Positions 37,459-49,992 of a stretch of 64,000 bases of DNA are shown piece by piece. Both the position numbers and the translations under genes were made by a program. Numbering within the stretch: the first letter of the stretch is position 1; each line of letters starts with the position of its first letter. Below the pieces are notes generated by a model. It made no database searches and had not been told where the DNA came from. It saw nothing but the letters and a program-made list of their open reading frames with translations. The DNA comes from Opisthorchis felineus (lineage: Eukaryota > Platyhelminthes > Trematoda > Opisthorchiida > Opisthorchiidae), in the NCBI GenBank assembly GCA_004794785.1, contig SJOL01006487.1, positions 1,069,195 to 1,133,194 on the forward strand, written 5' to 3'.

Positions 37459-40400
37459 CCCTCTGCTGATGAAAATTCCCGCCGGCGAATGCGGTGGCGT
37501 TTCCCCCTCTTTCCCCTGGCGTCCGAGTGTGATGTCTTCATATTCCGGTTCATGGATCGGACACTTAAACATAAGGTGAGCTTCGGATATATAGCCATGA
37601 CCAATTGCTACTTCGGATTGACAGCTGAGATGTCCAGTGCTGACTGGTGTCTTTTTCTACATACCCTAGAAGATAATCGCCTGCCGTCTAACCACTCAAT
37701 AGCGGAAAGATGCCGTACGCTTCCTGGTATGGTGGCTGACAGCACCACTGAGTTCTATACTACCGGATAGGGGTCAGTAGCGTAAGTTTAAACAAAGCGT
37801 GGCAACAGACAGGCCATCTGCACCTGTTGGCCCAATCGTTACTTGGTTTTCATTATTGTGGGGTCTACTCACCGCTGGCTATTTCGGAAACCCGTTCTGG
37901 CCATGGCAGGCCTTTAAGTAAAAATTGTGACTGATGCACCTACAAACTCCAAGAGAGTGTTTTACATGATGCTACTTTGCAATAAGTGTAGTAATTGTTG
38001 TCCTTAAGTAGGTTTGACCTTTGGGACTGATAAAAAGTCTAGTCTAGACCGAAGATTTTCTAATCTGGCCTTTTCCCCTCTGGAAATTTCCTGCTTCTCA
38101 AATATCCTAAATAAACATGACATACGGATAGCAAGCAGCCTTCCGGCAAATTGATTGTATGAAAAACTACTTCTACTACTACCCTCCCACTTTCCCCCTT
38201 TTTTCGTCAGAATCTGAAGATGTCGCACGCTTATCAGGTCTACCAAGTGCAGGAACTAGATCGCAAAGCGCCCAGTGCCTAAACAGTTCACGATTTTAAG
38301 ATTATGGCTGCAGATGAGAAAACTGATGACCGATAGGGAAGCTCGGTTTTCCGTTACCCACCTGTTTCGTTGGTTGAGTGTAGCGCTGGGTGGTCATTTT
38401 GGCAGCATATAAACCAATTGTCAATACGTGCAGTTCTACTTCGTAAAACCAGTGACCGTTGGGTCATGCAGATCACTGGATCATTTTACTGTGACTGTTT
38501 CTGGACAACTGGACGAAGAGTTTGGGCTTACGACATCTGAAACACCACACATCTGCGTCAATTAACTCTGAACGTCATTTCATATGGAAACGTTTTTAAC
38601 ATTTTGGTATGAAATGTGATCAGCTCACATTGATGGACATCGGTAGTAATCGACAATCGCGTGTGTCTCTTTGTATGATGACCTGTGTTACCCTTTTTCG
38701 AAGTCACTTCCCGCTAAACCATTATGTGACATGGAACAAGGTAGCATAATAAAAGGGTTTGGTCACTTATAGCGATTAAGTGCACCGGTTAAATTCACTG
38801 ATTCAGAACTGTGGAGTGCACACAAATAATGGTATCCGGCGTCCACAACGCACTTTCGACGGTTCCATATGAGATGGCTGCCACCCACTCTGTATGCCCG
38901 AGAAGCCTAAAAACATCGATCCCGTTTAGCATGGTGCATCGTTTCCACTATGTTCGGATCCGTCAGACCGTAGTTAGGACACAAACGATGGGACACGTGG
39001 TAGATACAGCAGTCACAGACATAAGATCCCTCTGGAGAGTACTAAGCCGCTGTCCCGAATAAGGAGCAAGCATGAAAAATCCTCTCAGTCAATGGATGCA
39101 TGCAGTACGGCAGAAAATAGCCTTATTGTTTCACTTTGTCCAATTCGACTAATTGCGTCAAGTTAATTATGTATGCGGCATGGCGGGTATTGAAGAGAAA
39201 ACCAGCATTGTTTTACGACCAGAACTGATGCACTGAGCTGACGGGACACCTCGTATGAACTTCATAAAATTCGACAGATTTCTTCAAACGTCGCAGTCAG
39301 TCACCCGCCAGGGGGCCCCATGGGATACTTTCCCGGAAACTAACAAGCCACTGATACAAAATGCTTCGCTGTCTGTTGGGGAAACATCTTTGGTATCAGA
39401 ACATTTGGTCCATATAGAAAAGGAATATGTACATCAAGTTTAGTTCGTCAAGATGACATCATGTTACCCCAACCGCTCACTAAAAACTGACCAACCTATA
39501 AAAATATGAGCATTTTGTGTTACTTAATTGAAATCAGTAGTGAAAGTTGATTGCTGGTATTCCATGGCAAAAGTGTGAGCCGAGGCGCACTGAAGTTATT
39601 TTGAGTAACTTTGGCAGCCGACGCGACACAGTATGGTGGAAAATCAGTGTGACAGAAACAGACAGACGACCCAAGAGCACATTTTCGTGCAGAAAGTGTC
39701 CGATTTTAACTTTGAGGACAGACTTTCACACTGACGGTGTGGCACCGGGCAGTTTACTGATCCAATATTCGTCAGTAGTTTTCTTGGGAAAGTGGGAAGG
39801 CAGTTTCCAAACAGCAGTCTTTGTCGACTTCATGAGTAGTGTTATATCAAGTAGTCTCTTAGCTGCGAGTGTTTCTACGTATATGGTGTGGTACTATTGG
39901 CTGGCTAATGTAATATTGAGTTCTCAAACTGCTAACTACCGGAGAAATCACCGACACTGAGCAGAACGGGAGATACCCGTATGACGGAGTGACAGAGCTT
40001 GAAACATCTAATGTGGCTTCTCAGCTGCAAAAGGAGGCTATGGTTGTAGTGCATACAAGTTATAAAATCGTTTGGAGAAAATGAGCATTTGTTTGTTTCG
40101 GTTTAGGCGTCGACGACTTCGAAACTTGATATCAACTCACATGTATTACCATCCCCAAGGACCGTCTGTTACTCACACAAAGGAAGCCTCTAAACAGATC
40201 TCTGTACATGTGGGCACTCGCAGTGGTTATGCATTGATATCAATTACTTGAACGTGAACACAATGCACAGATTTCCCTAAGAAGAAACTACTTTGTATAT
40301 ACCTTGCATGGAATGCGATCCATAGGATGAATTTGTCATTCTTGATCATGTCTTTGCTAGCAGTGGTAGCAGGCCTAACTCCACACAGTCTAGTTTATTT

Positions 40401-41740
40401 CACTTTGCTGACAACAGTTAAACGGACCATCTATTTTTATTACAGTCTTTGCGAGGGGTACATTAGTTTGGTCGACTTCAACTTCACCTGAAATCCCTCG
40501 GCGTTACTGATAGGGAAAAGCCGATTTTGAATTCTCATTAAGTGAACCGAAAACCATGAAGCTGCTGGGGAAATATATAGGGTGACCGTTCGCTAAGTGG
40601 AAGTTGCACAAGGTGCAGCTTACAATGAGTCTGCTGAGGTGGAAAAGTGGTGATTTACCCGCCTAAATGATTTTCGCGAGTTAAGTAGATCTAAACAGGT
40701 TTTTTCCAGGTCGTATACAACGGCCACTGAAGAGGTCAGTCGACACTGTCACCACAGAGGGGTGGACGTCGGAGTGTTGTGCTCGAGGGATTTTGAATGA
40801 CTTGAACTCTCATAACGTTCTTTTCGTTGAGTTGCGAAAAAGAAGTATGGATGACAATATGGAACAAATCAGCCAAATATGCGAGAGGCCTTTCTGTACG
40901 ATCGATGCGGAAAGCTTGATTGGACCAATCAAACGCGACCACCATTCAAGGTTGTTTTGGAGTGGTGGACAGTGCTCCGTGCTAAAACGATAACAACGGC
41001 GCAAGCTACTAACCGGTTTTTAGCACATCTCTGGCTTTTCTACTGTGCCTGTTTAGATTTGGGTAACTAGATAGTTTCTCAAACCTCGTGCTTCGTTGGG
41101 GTTGTACGGTAGCCATGTGAAGAAATGACGGCAAAACTGATTAACGTGATTCTTTATAATGCTAAGAAACGAATAGGCAGTCTAATTATCGTAAGCTCAG
41201 TGTACCGTCTATCTGTTGTTACAGGTCTCATCAACATCATCATCATTTTGAAAGCCTCTGGTTTCATCTTCCTGCTTCCCACATTCTTGATGCCTAGAGT
41301 TAATGTGTTCGCATTCATTTTTTGTGTACAACCGACCGTGCCTATTCACCTTTCATTCGATCAACAGGCTAGGTAGTTAAGATGAAGCAAACATATCTCT
41401 CTACTGGTATCACAACCACACACGAACTCGAAGAGGCTAAGGAGAATGTGTACTGCGCTGGCCTTAGAACGCCTTTAGGTCGGAATATTTCTACTGAGGC
41501 ACTTTTTACGGACAGTGTGGATACATATGCAGGCCAATCATCAGAGCGCGCAAAATTTTCAGTGTCCCCATATAGGTAGCTATTGCTTTGTGTAATCACT
41601 CCCAACTTTAGCAAGAACATCACGGCTCTACGCTACGGCTGATCCCTGTTGGGAGAACCACTAATTTAAGCAGGTGAAGCTGGCGAGAAAAACACTTCCA
41701 GCCGACATGATGAAACCAAGATACACTTGTCTCAGAGTAG
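37459..41740. other. No gene seen
   Basis: It starts with a short GC-rich patch after the tRNA. The longest frame (137 codons, 39547-39960 plus) has no recognisable domain. Confidence 0.42.
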
Positions 41741-41746
41741 TTTATT
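41741..41746 (-). promoter_or_regulatory. Polyadenylation signal AATAAA for TP53RK
   Basis: The minus strand reads AATAAA about 30 nt after the kinase stop codon. This is the canonical hexamer at a short but normal 3' UTR distance. Confidence 0.55.
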
Positions 41747-41776
41747 AAAATGAAAGAAAACCCATAGCTTTAGGGC

Positions 41777-42187
41777 TCAACCAACCATCAAGCGCTTTCT
41801 GCCCCGTAAGCGGACCTCGTCCAATTTGAGAATGTTCGTTCTGCCTTCTGCTTGTAGCACCGCTTCGGAATCAACGCCACATCGCTTGCCGTTCTCATTA
41901 CTTTCATACCGGAGAGGTGTGGCTTGGCTTGCGTAGTGCTCGAGGTATGCATCTAGTATAGCGGTCATCAGCTTCTCTGGTGAGCTGAATTGTGGGAAGT
42001 CTTTGCCAACGGCAGACAAGAGGTTCATATCGATGGCGTTGATGAGAGCGCGCTCAAAAACGTACAAATCAACCGCCTTTTCCTCGGGAAGACGTTGGAT
42101 GGCTGAGTGAGATACTGCACTAGACAGTCCAAAATCGATGATTGCGAGGCGCGGTTCGGCAGAACCAGTAAGTTCTTCCTCAGTGGC
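41777..42187 (-). CDS. TP53RK: TP53RK last exon with DFG motif
   Basis: The acceptor TTTTAG lies at 42188-42193 and the exon opens with GCC ACT GAG. It encodes IIDFGLS, then the Bud32-specific EEKAVDLYVFERAL segment and the C-terminal LDEVRLRGRKRLMVG before TGA at 41779-41777. The intron before it (42188-43207) is 1020 nt. Confidence 0.92.
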   Translation of the reverse strand, partial: ATEEELTGSAEPRLAIIDFGLSSAVSHSAIQRLPEEKAVDLYVFERALINAIDMNLLSAVGKDFPQFSSPEKLMTAILDAYLEHYASQATPLRYESNENGKRCGVDSEAVLQAEGRTNILKLDEVRLRGRKRLMVG

Positions 42188-43762
42188 CTAAAATGGATAG
42201 GAAGCATTGTTCCGATGTTTTACAACATTGAAAAAACTGCACCAGAAAACGGAATACGAATAGCTGGTCCAGTGAAATGTAGCACGACCAGAACCGGTAA
42301 ACACGCTAAGGGATTCCAGAGAGTCAAACTCCGCGCCTTCCATTGCAAACCAAGCGTGCTGTACTCATTTTTCCCATTCTGTTTTGGTTGGATATCAGCA
42401 GACAGAATAAAGTGATGTCTGCAGCAAACGTTCTGCTTTTGACCGTAGAATCGACCAGCAGCCATTATCATAGAACGACCCATCAAGACAAACATTGAAG
42501 TACTGCACATTGGAATGTTTATTCTGAGAACAGCTGAATGTAGCTCTAAAAGCACAGCACTGTTGTGAAGATGCCTAGAGCGCAAACCGTAAATCAAGCG
42601 ACAGCCGATTTACTTTATGAAGGATTCAGTGGCATCAGAACAGGCCGTCGCCTTTTAAGGTGGAGGGCCATTTCCCACGGAGACGTATACTTGGAGGACT
42701 GTCCTGAGCTACCAACATTCTGTTCTATAGCAAGCTCTCCTGATGCCCGGTAAGCAACGAAGTTTTTAAACAGATTACGTGGTTGTTTATGACCGCGACC
42801 AGGAAAGTTGCCATCTTTTAGAAGTGGACCCCCTAAATTTGTGAAAAATGGACACCATACAAATACACATTGAGTGAAAGTGAGGAGAAAAATGATTGAT
42901 CCCGGTGTCCCTAGAGAGAGGACGTTTCCAAGAAGCGGACGATTTTGGTCGGTCACTCTGAAGGGACGCCAGACTTCGCTGGTCCCAAACGATCCAATCC
43001 AAAACGCCATGAATTTGCAACCAGAAGGTCTGAGCTCGAGTATCCGTGTCCGCTTTTAACTTAACTGTTGATCCACGTCTTGAAAATTTCTGTACAACAC
43101 CCTAACAGAGCGTCATAACGGTAGATGCTCTTAAATCCTTGCAAAAGAACACGAGAAGAAATAGGGAAAGCAAAGCACCTTTGCATCTCAACAAGAAACC
43201 AGCTCACCTTGTGAACAAGAATATTTGCCAGAGTCAAATCTCCGTGCACCACATGGTTGGCATGAAGCCGAGATAATAGCCGACCCAAAGCGGATGTCAG
43301 GTGCTTCAGACGAACACCGGCATAGTGTTTCAGGTTGGGTGAGGAGTCTCCAGCGGGAGTTGTTGGTGTGTCAAGACAGTCTGCAGCTAATTTTTTGAAC
43401 CAATCATGCAAAGTGAGCGCATCAGGACCGATAAGTCCAAGCCAAATACGTCGTGAGGGAACATCCACCTGGAGCACAGCGGGCACATCCAGGCCCAGCT
43501 TACGACAGTGTACCAGAAGACGTACCTCGGCTCGGATTCGTTGTGCAGATAGATTGCTATCCAGGGTAGGATGGCGATAGGTTTTCACGAAACGTTCTTT
43601 AACAATACACTTGCGGGGAGTCGAGGATGTATACAATGTGGTACTGTACAAGCGGGCTTCTGCCCCCTGATGTAATAGGGTTCCTGATGGAGGAGGTGAC
43701 AAATGTGGATGTGATGGATGCCAAACTGAACCGTCCGCCGAAAGGTTAGGACCAGAGTTCAT
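41777..43762 (-). CDS. TP53RK: TP53RK/Bud32-type KEOPS kinase, two coding exons
   Basis: This encodes the small atypical kinase/ATPase of the KEOPS complex, which supports the Kae1/OSGEP enzyme in making t6A on ANN-decoding tRNAs. The join is exon 43208-43762 to exon 42187-41777, with donor AAG|GTGAGC and acceptor TTTTAG|GCC, both phase 0, giving about 321 residues (human TP53RK is about 253). The kinase domain begins at LLHQGAEARLY. It then shows an invariant-lysine region (CIVKERFVKTYRHP), the catalytic loop HGDLTLANILV, the metal-binding IIDFGLS and the family-specific VDLYVFERAL. The C-terminus, LDEVRLRGRKRLMVG, is almost identical to the animal family. The extra length is an N-terminal extension of about 27 residues and a loop before the catalytic segment. 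I chose ATG 43762 because it follows a good splice acceptor and gives the usual family start. An AATAAA on the minus strand at 41741-41746 is the likely polyadenylation signal. All key catalytic residues are present, so it looks functional. Confidence 0.93.
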
Positions 43763-43764
43763 GG
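43208..43764 (-). CDS. TP53RK: TP53RK exon with N-lobe and catalytic loop
   Basis: The exon starts after the acceptor CATTTTAG with CC ATG. It ends at CAC AAG followed by the donor GTGAGC. It carries the glycine-poor nucleotide loop (QGAEARLY), the conserved lysine region and HGDLTLANILVHK. Reading beyond the donor soon loses similarity, so the open frame running to 43061 is intronic. Confidence 0.9.
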
Positions 43765-43807
43765 CTAAAATGAAAGACAAGTTGAAATTAAGTCTGGATA
43801 AATTCAG

Positions 43808-43835
43808 CATATATATATATATACATATGTATGCA
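43808..43835. repeat. AT microsatellite
   Basis: An ATATATATATATATACATATGTAT run inside the 88-nt interval between the CENP-B-like exon and the TP53RK exon. Confidence 0.7.
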
Positions 43836-43852
43836 TAGAAAGAAACACTTAC

Positions 43853-44267
43853 CACTGAAACCCTTTATTGAAATTTGGTTTCGACTCAAAAAATCATTTA
43901 ACCACTCTTGTGACGCTTGAAAATTCTCGAACCCGTGTTCAGCTGCTATTCGAACTGCTGCCTGTAGTATCATGTTTTCGGATAGTCTTAATCCGGACGA
44001 GGAAGCAGTCTGGTACCAATCCAAACATAAAGTATCTATCAGATCATTGGTTTGCTGCTCATTCTTCCCCCCCGTACATTCACTGGGAAGTACGATAGGA
44101 CAACTCGAAAAGTTATCGGTTGTCCAATTGATGACTGTCTCAGGCACATTTCCCAGTCCTGGTTCCGGAACACATGGTGAATATCTTTTTCGCTTTGATT
44201 CCGTTTCACTGGACATGAAGGACCTGAGTGGGAAGTTGCGCAGAAAGAGCGAATGAAAGGCTTCCAT
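43853..44267 (-). CDS. Exon with CENP-B/Tc5-type HTH DNA-binding domain
   Basis: The open frame from ATG 44267 (an alternative ATG at 44216) to the donor AGT G|GTAAGTG codes about 138 residues. Residues about 80-138 follow the HTH_Tnp_Tc5 (CENP-B second HTH) pattern: CLDWYQTASSSGLRLSENMI, then a helix ILQAAVRIAAEHG, then ASQEWLNDFLSRNQISIKGFSG. This matches the WLxxFxxRxxIxxKxxSG ending seen in CENP-B, jerky and tigger/pogo transposases. The N-terminal part is low in similarity, basic at the start (KRKRY) and lacks the first CENP-B HTH. No transposase DDE core is seen next to it. The exon ends in phase 1, and the acceptor 88 nt downstream at the kinase exon supplies two bases, so splicing gives an in-frame join (Ser-Ala-Met). 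It may be a domesticated transposase domain fused to TP53RK, or the exon of a separate gene. Confidence 0.6.
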
Positions 44268-44628
44268 GAGGTTAGTGGGGACTGCGTAAGCATTGAAAGT
44301 CTAGAACGGAGAATTCGCTGTAAACCTGAATATGCACTAGATCCAAACAAATGCCAACGGATAAGCAGTTGCAGTGTCCCGCCTACTCAATATGACAATA
44401 CGTCTGCGCACAAACTTGCCAGGGACTAGGTATTCAAGTGCTTTTCTGGGGACTGTTCTCACAAGATTATGAAATCCTCACTATTGAGACCTGATCTGCT
44501 TGTTTTCCGAAGTGGCTATTCAGAAAAAGTACTGTAGAAGCGCTCTCCACAGCTCGGAATATTACAAAACGGTTTGACGTTATTTCCACTGTACTGTAAG
44601 GACTGACTTATTTGAAACTACAGGGCAA

Positions 44629-44904
44629 CTATAAAACCACATTATTGTGTATTAGGAGCAGTTTACCATCATAAGCAAGGCGCAAACCAAAATGAATACG
44701 TTGTGATTTACCCAGTGCAAACTCAACTAAAAAATCCTCCGTCGAAGTAACACCCGTAGGTCCACTGCAAACCATCATGTGGAAAGGAGTCTTCCTTAAA
44801 AGAAATATTCTAAACAGGTTACTATACATATTTGTCAAATGTTCCCCCATTCTATGAAATCCTCTAACGAGCAATATTCTCACAGAAACTCGCGCTCCCG
44901 CCAC
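44629..44904 (-). CDS. Unassigned ORF upstream of the CENP-B-like exon
   Basis: A 91-codon frame whose second half (STEDFLVEFALGKSQRIHFG, then LRLAYDGKLLLIHN) looks coding. It ends at a TAG about 360 bases before the CENP-B-like exon. No domain is recognised and splice signals are not decisive. Confidence 0.2.
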   Translation of the reverse strand: MAGARVSVRILLVRGFHRMGEHLTNMYSNLFRIFLLRKTPFHMMVCSGPTGVTSTEDFLVEFALGKSQRIHFGLRLAYDGKLLLIHNNVVL

Positions 44905-46128
44905 TTTCGTACAACCAGAATATCTTTTCCGTCAATAATCAAGCAAAAACGTGTCGTCGTCATCCTTATGGACAAATGGTCTTCAGTGATGTTCCACTTT
45001 TGTTTACTTATGTTCCCTGACTGGCTAACGAAACCGGAAGTCCGAATCCATCCCGCATGCCCTTGCTATTTTTGTAACACTGTCGGACCCTGTTAGCCAG
45101 ATATTTAGGAAACTACCATCCATTGTGTGATGAGATGTAAATGCTTGATTGACACACATGGTTGACAGGTTTCGCTTCACTGATAATGAATAAAGATTCA
45201 AACAGATAGATGACAGTGCCGCACTCATCAGTCATTTACTGTGTAGCTTAACCACATGACTATAACAGAAAAGTTTCCGTCGCATGCTGCGGCGAAAGCA
45301 ACTGGAAACAGTGAAAAGTCCAGTGTAGACAAATTTCGCACAGAACGGGCCTCCTCTGGTCCATACCACAGGAAAACTAAGTTGACTTAGGTTCCATAAC
45401 CCTATACAGAAAGATAGGAGCCATTGCAGAAACAGGATCTTATCGTAGTTCGGTGAGTTGCGTACGTCTGCGACCCATTGAGCTATACTGTAAGGTGATC
45501 ACATGGCACATACAGAGTATCGCACATCAGGTTGCTCAATGGATATGGGTCTTCCGAACCTCCCAGCAGGGGATTGAAAAATGCAGCGACATATTTCTAA
45601 AAAACAAAAATACCCCAGCATGCCTGGTCAAATACCACTATTTTTCGGCTAGGTTTTGCTTGAGGACCCTAATTAACTCCCTGTTCAGGTGACGATGCCC
45701 TAGCAGTATCCAAACCTGTGTAAAAACATGATTCACATGAGCAGAATTGTTCTCATGTTGCATCGGCCGGCAGCCAGGTCGTCATACATGCTGCATACAA
45801 CGAGGGGAGGGATATGCGGAAACGGGATACAGCTAACGCATCTTTTCTTTCTGTTTCTTACTTGTTCTTCGACTTTCCTCCACCCCATTGACAGATGTCT
45901 CCTTGTGATTTCATCCGTTATGAGTGGCGACTTGATTCATCTTGTATCGTCTGTGCGTCGGTCGGCGCTGGAGGATTCAAGCGCAACAAAGTCACTTTCC
46001 AAGCTTTGACGTTCAATCTGCCTTGCTTCTCGTAACGTTTGAAAACTGAAGTAAGCTGGACAACAAACTACCCTTGCTTGAAATTAATGTGTGATGCGCA
46101 TTTGAAACAAGAATCCACGAAGCAAGCA

Positions 46129-46476
46129 CTATCGTTGGGCTAAATGTCTCCTCTCGCTTCCGATTGCACAATCCTGCTGATTCATGGGCAGTTGAGACAG
46201 ATTATGCAGAGGTCCGAATTGTTCTAAGTTCCGCATGAAAGGACCATTACTTGACCGGACACCCGTTGATAGTTGCCTGCGCACGTAGTGTTTGACAACG
46301 TCTGCGAAGGAACCGCACAAACGAGGAATCAATTGTAGCTTGTCTATTACCTGCTTATGCCTTAACGGACTATACCTCTGATACCATCGAAGACAGTTTT
46401 CATGACGCTTCGGGTATCTTGTTATGGGAACCCGAAAGCTCGGATATCGTCCTGGCGGCCAGAGAATTGAACGCAT
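46129..46476 (-). CDS. Unassigned ORF
   Basis: A 115-codon frame including RWYQRYSPLRHKQVIDKLQL and RLCGSFADVVKHYVRRQL. It may be retroelement-derived, but no diagnostic motif is visible. Confidence 0.18.
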   Translation of the reverse strand: MRSILWPPGRYPSFRVPITRYPKRHENCLRWYQRYSPLRHKQVIDKLQLIPRLCGSFADVVKHYVRRQLSTGVRSSNGPFMRNLEQFGPLHNLSQLPMNQQDCAIGSERRHLAQR

Positions 46477-47091
46477 AGATAAGCTGAATTAGCGCAGCTG
46501 AGACGAAGTTGGATTGGACTCGATAAGTGCGAAGAACGACTGCCTCAGACTTGCACTGACCATAAACTGTCCCTATGCAATACTAATTTCTGGAATAACG
46601 GAAGTCATCTGGCAACTTGCTGTCTTCCTATAGCGAACCCAAACTGATCATGTTGTTGTCAATTACCCAATGACTGCCTTCTGGAACATTTGTGTGGATT
46701 TTGATGACGAACTTGTTATTCGTTTTTTTGTTATTTTTGGTGGTAAGCAAACGGCGAACAATTCGTTTAGTAAGCGAGGAACTTAAAAGACCTGAAATCA
46801 AATGAATCTCTTAGCATCAAATTCTAGACTTCCACCCAATTGATCCATTCTTATTGAATTGCGATCCTCACATGCTTGCTACACTTAAGCACTGGATATC
46901 AGATAGAACAATCACACTGACTGAATCTCGGAGAACTGATCCCGCCGATCCCGAACAGAATTCATTTCGGCGGATTATTGAACGTCAGATGAAAATTAGT
47001 GTGCGTGTCGGTCGTGGGACCTTGCGAGCGCGGAAGGTAACGGAAGCAGAAGAGGCGAAAGATGCCAGGACCAACCAAGGTCATCCCATTT

Positions 47092-47150
47092 AACCCACTA
47101 CACGCTTCGCCTTCTTTTAGGCTCATCAGTTAGGTGCAGTTCCCAGCAAT
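47092..47150 (-). repeat. Hammerhead repeat family, remnant
   Basis: The minus strand reads CTGATGAGCCTAAAAGAAGG then CGAAGC, with the upstream GGGAACTGCACC of the family. The fourth core base after helix II has changed from A to G. Confidence 0.5.
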
Positions 47151-48132
47151 TTGGGTGAAACTTTGATGGCCTGTGAAGCACACATTCGAGGACAGTCAGG
47201 TAGAAGTTGCGCTCACCAGATCCTCGCACTTCGTCAGATACCAAAACAACGGTATCTGTAAAGCGATCTGGATTTCCAAGGTGTTGTTCTGTTCCCATTA
47301 ACACGCTTGTTCAGCGAGGAACGTCCTGGAAATCCGTGATTATAATATCCACGGAATTTCGGACCTGTGAGCCGTCCAACTGCGCACTGATGATGTCTTC
47401 TAGAATGGCGACGAAACGTTTGCAAGTCAATTGCCAAGCTTGGTAAACACATCAACTGCCAACGGATCTGTAAAAATCTATGGGAGTTCTTCAAAAGCTC
47501 TCCTACAAAAGTGGTGTCAGAAAAGAATGCTCACTCCACATTCCTGCTCCATGTTGTGTTCAGTGACATAGTGAGGTGAGAGTTCACAGGTCTTCAAGAC
47601 CTGCAGCTGGTCGCTGACAAAACATTAGCAGCTAGAACTGACGTACCCTTGGTGCAAGGTCTGTAGCTAATGAACTGACTGACCTAGTTGTGCAGTAGGG
47701 AAATTAGAGTGAGGAATTTGTTTAGAGCCATAAGCTCCTGTGGCTTAGTCATTTATTGCGTACGCGAGATGACGTCTAACGAAAATATTGCTGTTTTCCG
47801 AGTAGTGATAGCAGGGTGACAACTTCTGACCAGTCAAAAGGATGTGAAAGCGATTACGACGGTTGGGTACCATCAGCGCGACCCACCTTGAGAATGGTGT
47901 TCGCGTGATCTTCCTTGTGCTTGACTTAGCCACTTAAAGAGATGGCTGCTAATCGAGGCCAATGGCGTTTTTGTCAGTTTACATATAGCTTTTCTGAATG
48001 GATTTCTAGATGTGTGGCACCCCGGAGTCCCTATGGTGAGCTAACACTGTGATATTCCTCTCTCCCATTTTACTATCTTTTTACGAGAAAGTCTTCAGGT
48101 GAGACGGCAGAGACGAGGATGGCAAAGCATAG

Positions 48133-48842
48133 ATCCCGAGAAGCAGGCCGAAGAAAACCAGCGTCCTTTGCAAAGAGAAGAATTATCTGGAAGATGATAG
48201 ACTGTTGAATGACGGTGACTACGAGGACTTTAAAACTGACTCGGAACCAGAGAGAAATCTTCGTCTGGGACTGCAAAAACGCTGGAATGGGCATACAGTG
48301 CAGAGCAATCTCGGCTGTAGACAGCCGAGATCCTGGTTTATTACAGCAAGTAACAAATCTTTGATAACGACCAGAGTAAATCCAGCCGATCATCCTCATC
48401 CTCATGGACAGTGACACCGAGGCTTCACAATAAAAAAAACCAAGCCAATTTATTTGAAGGAACCCCTATAAATAAGGACATTAGTGATTAGATGCGAACA
48501 CGTTCGTCTGTAGTAATTAAAGTTCGTGCAGCGTGCGCTCATCTCCTATTTCAGAGGTCTGAATTTGAAAACTCAACATGCTCAAGAGTATGCAACTCGA
48601 GTCCATTGCTTTTTCCCTTTGATGTGATCCAACCAAGAAGGGAGGACTGCTCAAACGAAGATGATTTGCCTGTTGACATCAACCTGTCACCATATTTCGC
48701 AGCGTCCCTAGCCAAGAGTGGAGAATCAACAGCACGTGGAGTCTTCCTATATCCCTTGGTGTCAAGTTATACGTTGCCCACTCCTCGCTTAAGGCCACCC
48801 CAAATTCGGTGTGAGAAAGAAAGCCCTTCTTGGCATGCGTGA
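48133..48842 (+). CDS. Candidate two-exon gene fragment, unrecognised
   Basis: Exon a (48133-48378) follows CATAG and reads PRSRPKKTSVLCKEKNYLED, then NDGDYEDFKTDSEPERNLRL, basic then acidic, to the donor AGA|GTAAAT. Exon b (48554-48842) follows CTCCTATTTCAG in the same phase and encodes RSEFENSTCSRVCNSSPLLF, then REDCSNEDDLPVDINLSPYF, ending WHA at the TGA 48840-48842. Other frames over 48073-48200 are also open, so exon a is uncertain. No family is recognised and no AATAAA follows closely. Confidence 0.3.
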
Positions 48843-49992
48843 TTCGTGGCTGTAGCTGTAAAGCAAAGCAAAATAACTATGCATAGCATATGACCAACCC
48901 ATTTTGGTTTGTGGTGCGGTATTCAACATTGAAGTGAAGTATATTCTGCATCACCGGCTTGGATAATCATTGCGAATTCCGTTAGTGCTGGCAACAGTTC
49001 TGAAGCATCAATTGTCGAGGTCTTGAGGAAGTTTCAGGCTCTCCAACATGACCAAGTCTGACAGCCGTAAGACAACTGAAGCTGCACTGTCACCAATGAT
49101 ACCCGACGGTCTAACTTTTTGAGGCAACAAGTAATAACGTACTTCTCGCTCTCGAGATTCATGCATTGACCAAGGTCCGTCAGCACAAAAGTTGACAGAG
49201 CTTGAGATACGCAGTGCGCACAACATCCAGTGCGTTTCCTTGAGGGATTACATGTCCTGGGGGACGATTATACTTTTCGAACGCCAGGCACATGCTGAAA
49301 AATGGAACGACCCTTTGAAAAACACTCACTTCCGCCTGCTACTTTTTAGAAACGAGAACGGTGTCACCCACAGGCATCAGATTATCAAAAAAACGCTTCC
49401 AACAGGAAGGGTTCGAAAGGCTCTCCAAAGTTCGTCCCATTAACTCATCAGTAACAAAGTCGAACGAAGAACCGTCGGTAAGTTTTCTTCTGATAAAAAT
49501 TCACCAGCCGACCAGGCTTGCCTTTGATCACAGCAAACCTACCAATGAGTTTGGGAACTGATTCAATCGGTTTACTTGGATCATCTCAGGCGTCGCATCC
49601 ACTAGTAACCTGACTACTTATGGGTAGTCAGCTAGCTCCTTAATTTTCACGATCTTTCTGACCAAGTGAACTAAAGCATGCACGCCCTACGCGCAAGTGA
49701 AGTCTGAAACAAAGTGATGTTGGGGCCGAACCCGGACTTCAGGTAATCAGATCGTCAAATCCACCATATGAACCCGTCACAATAAAACGCGTAGCAGTTT
49801 GATAGGTAAGGACGGGCCAGAGCTGATCCGGGTGACACCGTTATTAGGTCACCACACACTCGACGCCGTTTGGTTCTGTAGGTTTTTATCGCTGCTCAGC
49901 GTCAGACTTGTCTGGCTCAGTATACAAATAAGCCAGCCGGAACTAACAGAACTGACTGTGTTGGTGATTATATCATAGTTGAGTGATCCAAA

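Noticed and set aside
37423..37770. 115-codon plus frame across the tRNA gene
   Set aside because: It begins inside the tRNA-Gly and reads through the Pol III terminator, so it is a by-product of GC-rich sequence.
43061..43207. Continuation of the TP53RK frame past the donor
   Set aside because: Similarity stops at the GTGAGC donor and the next kinase motif (DFG) is found after an acceptor at 42188, so this part is intron.
47098..47494. Minus-strand frames with FTDTVVLVSDE, resembling a reverse transcriptase active-site block
   Set aside because: The catalytic aspartates are not in place and the neighbouring blocks do not match. Too weak to call.
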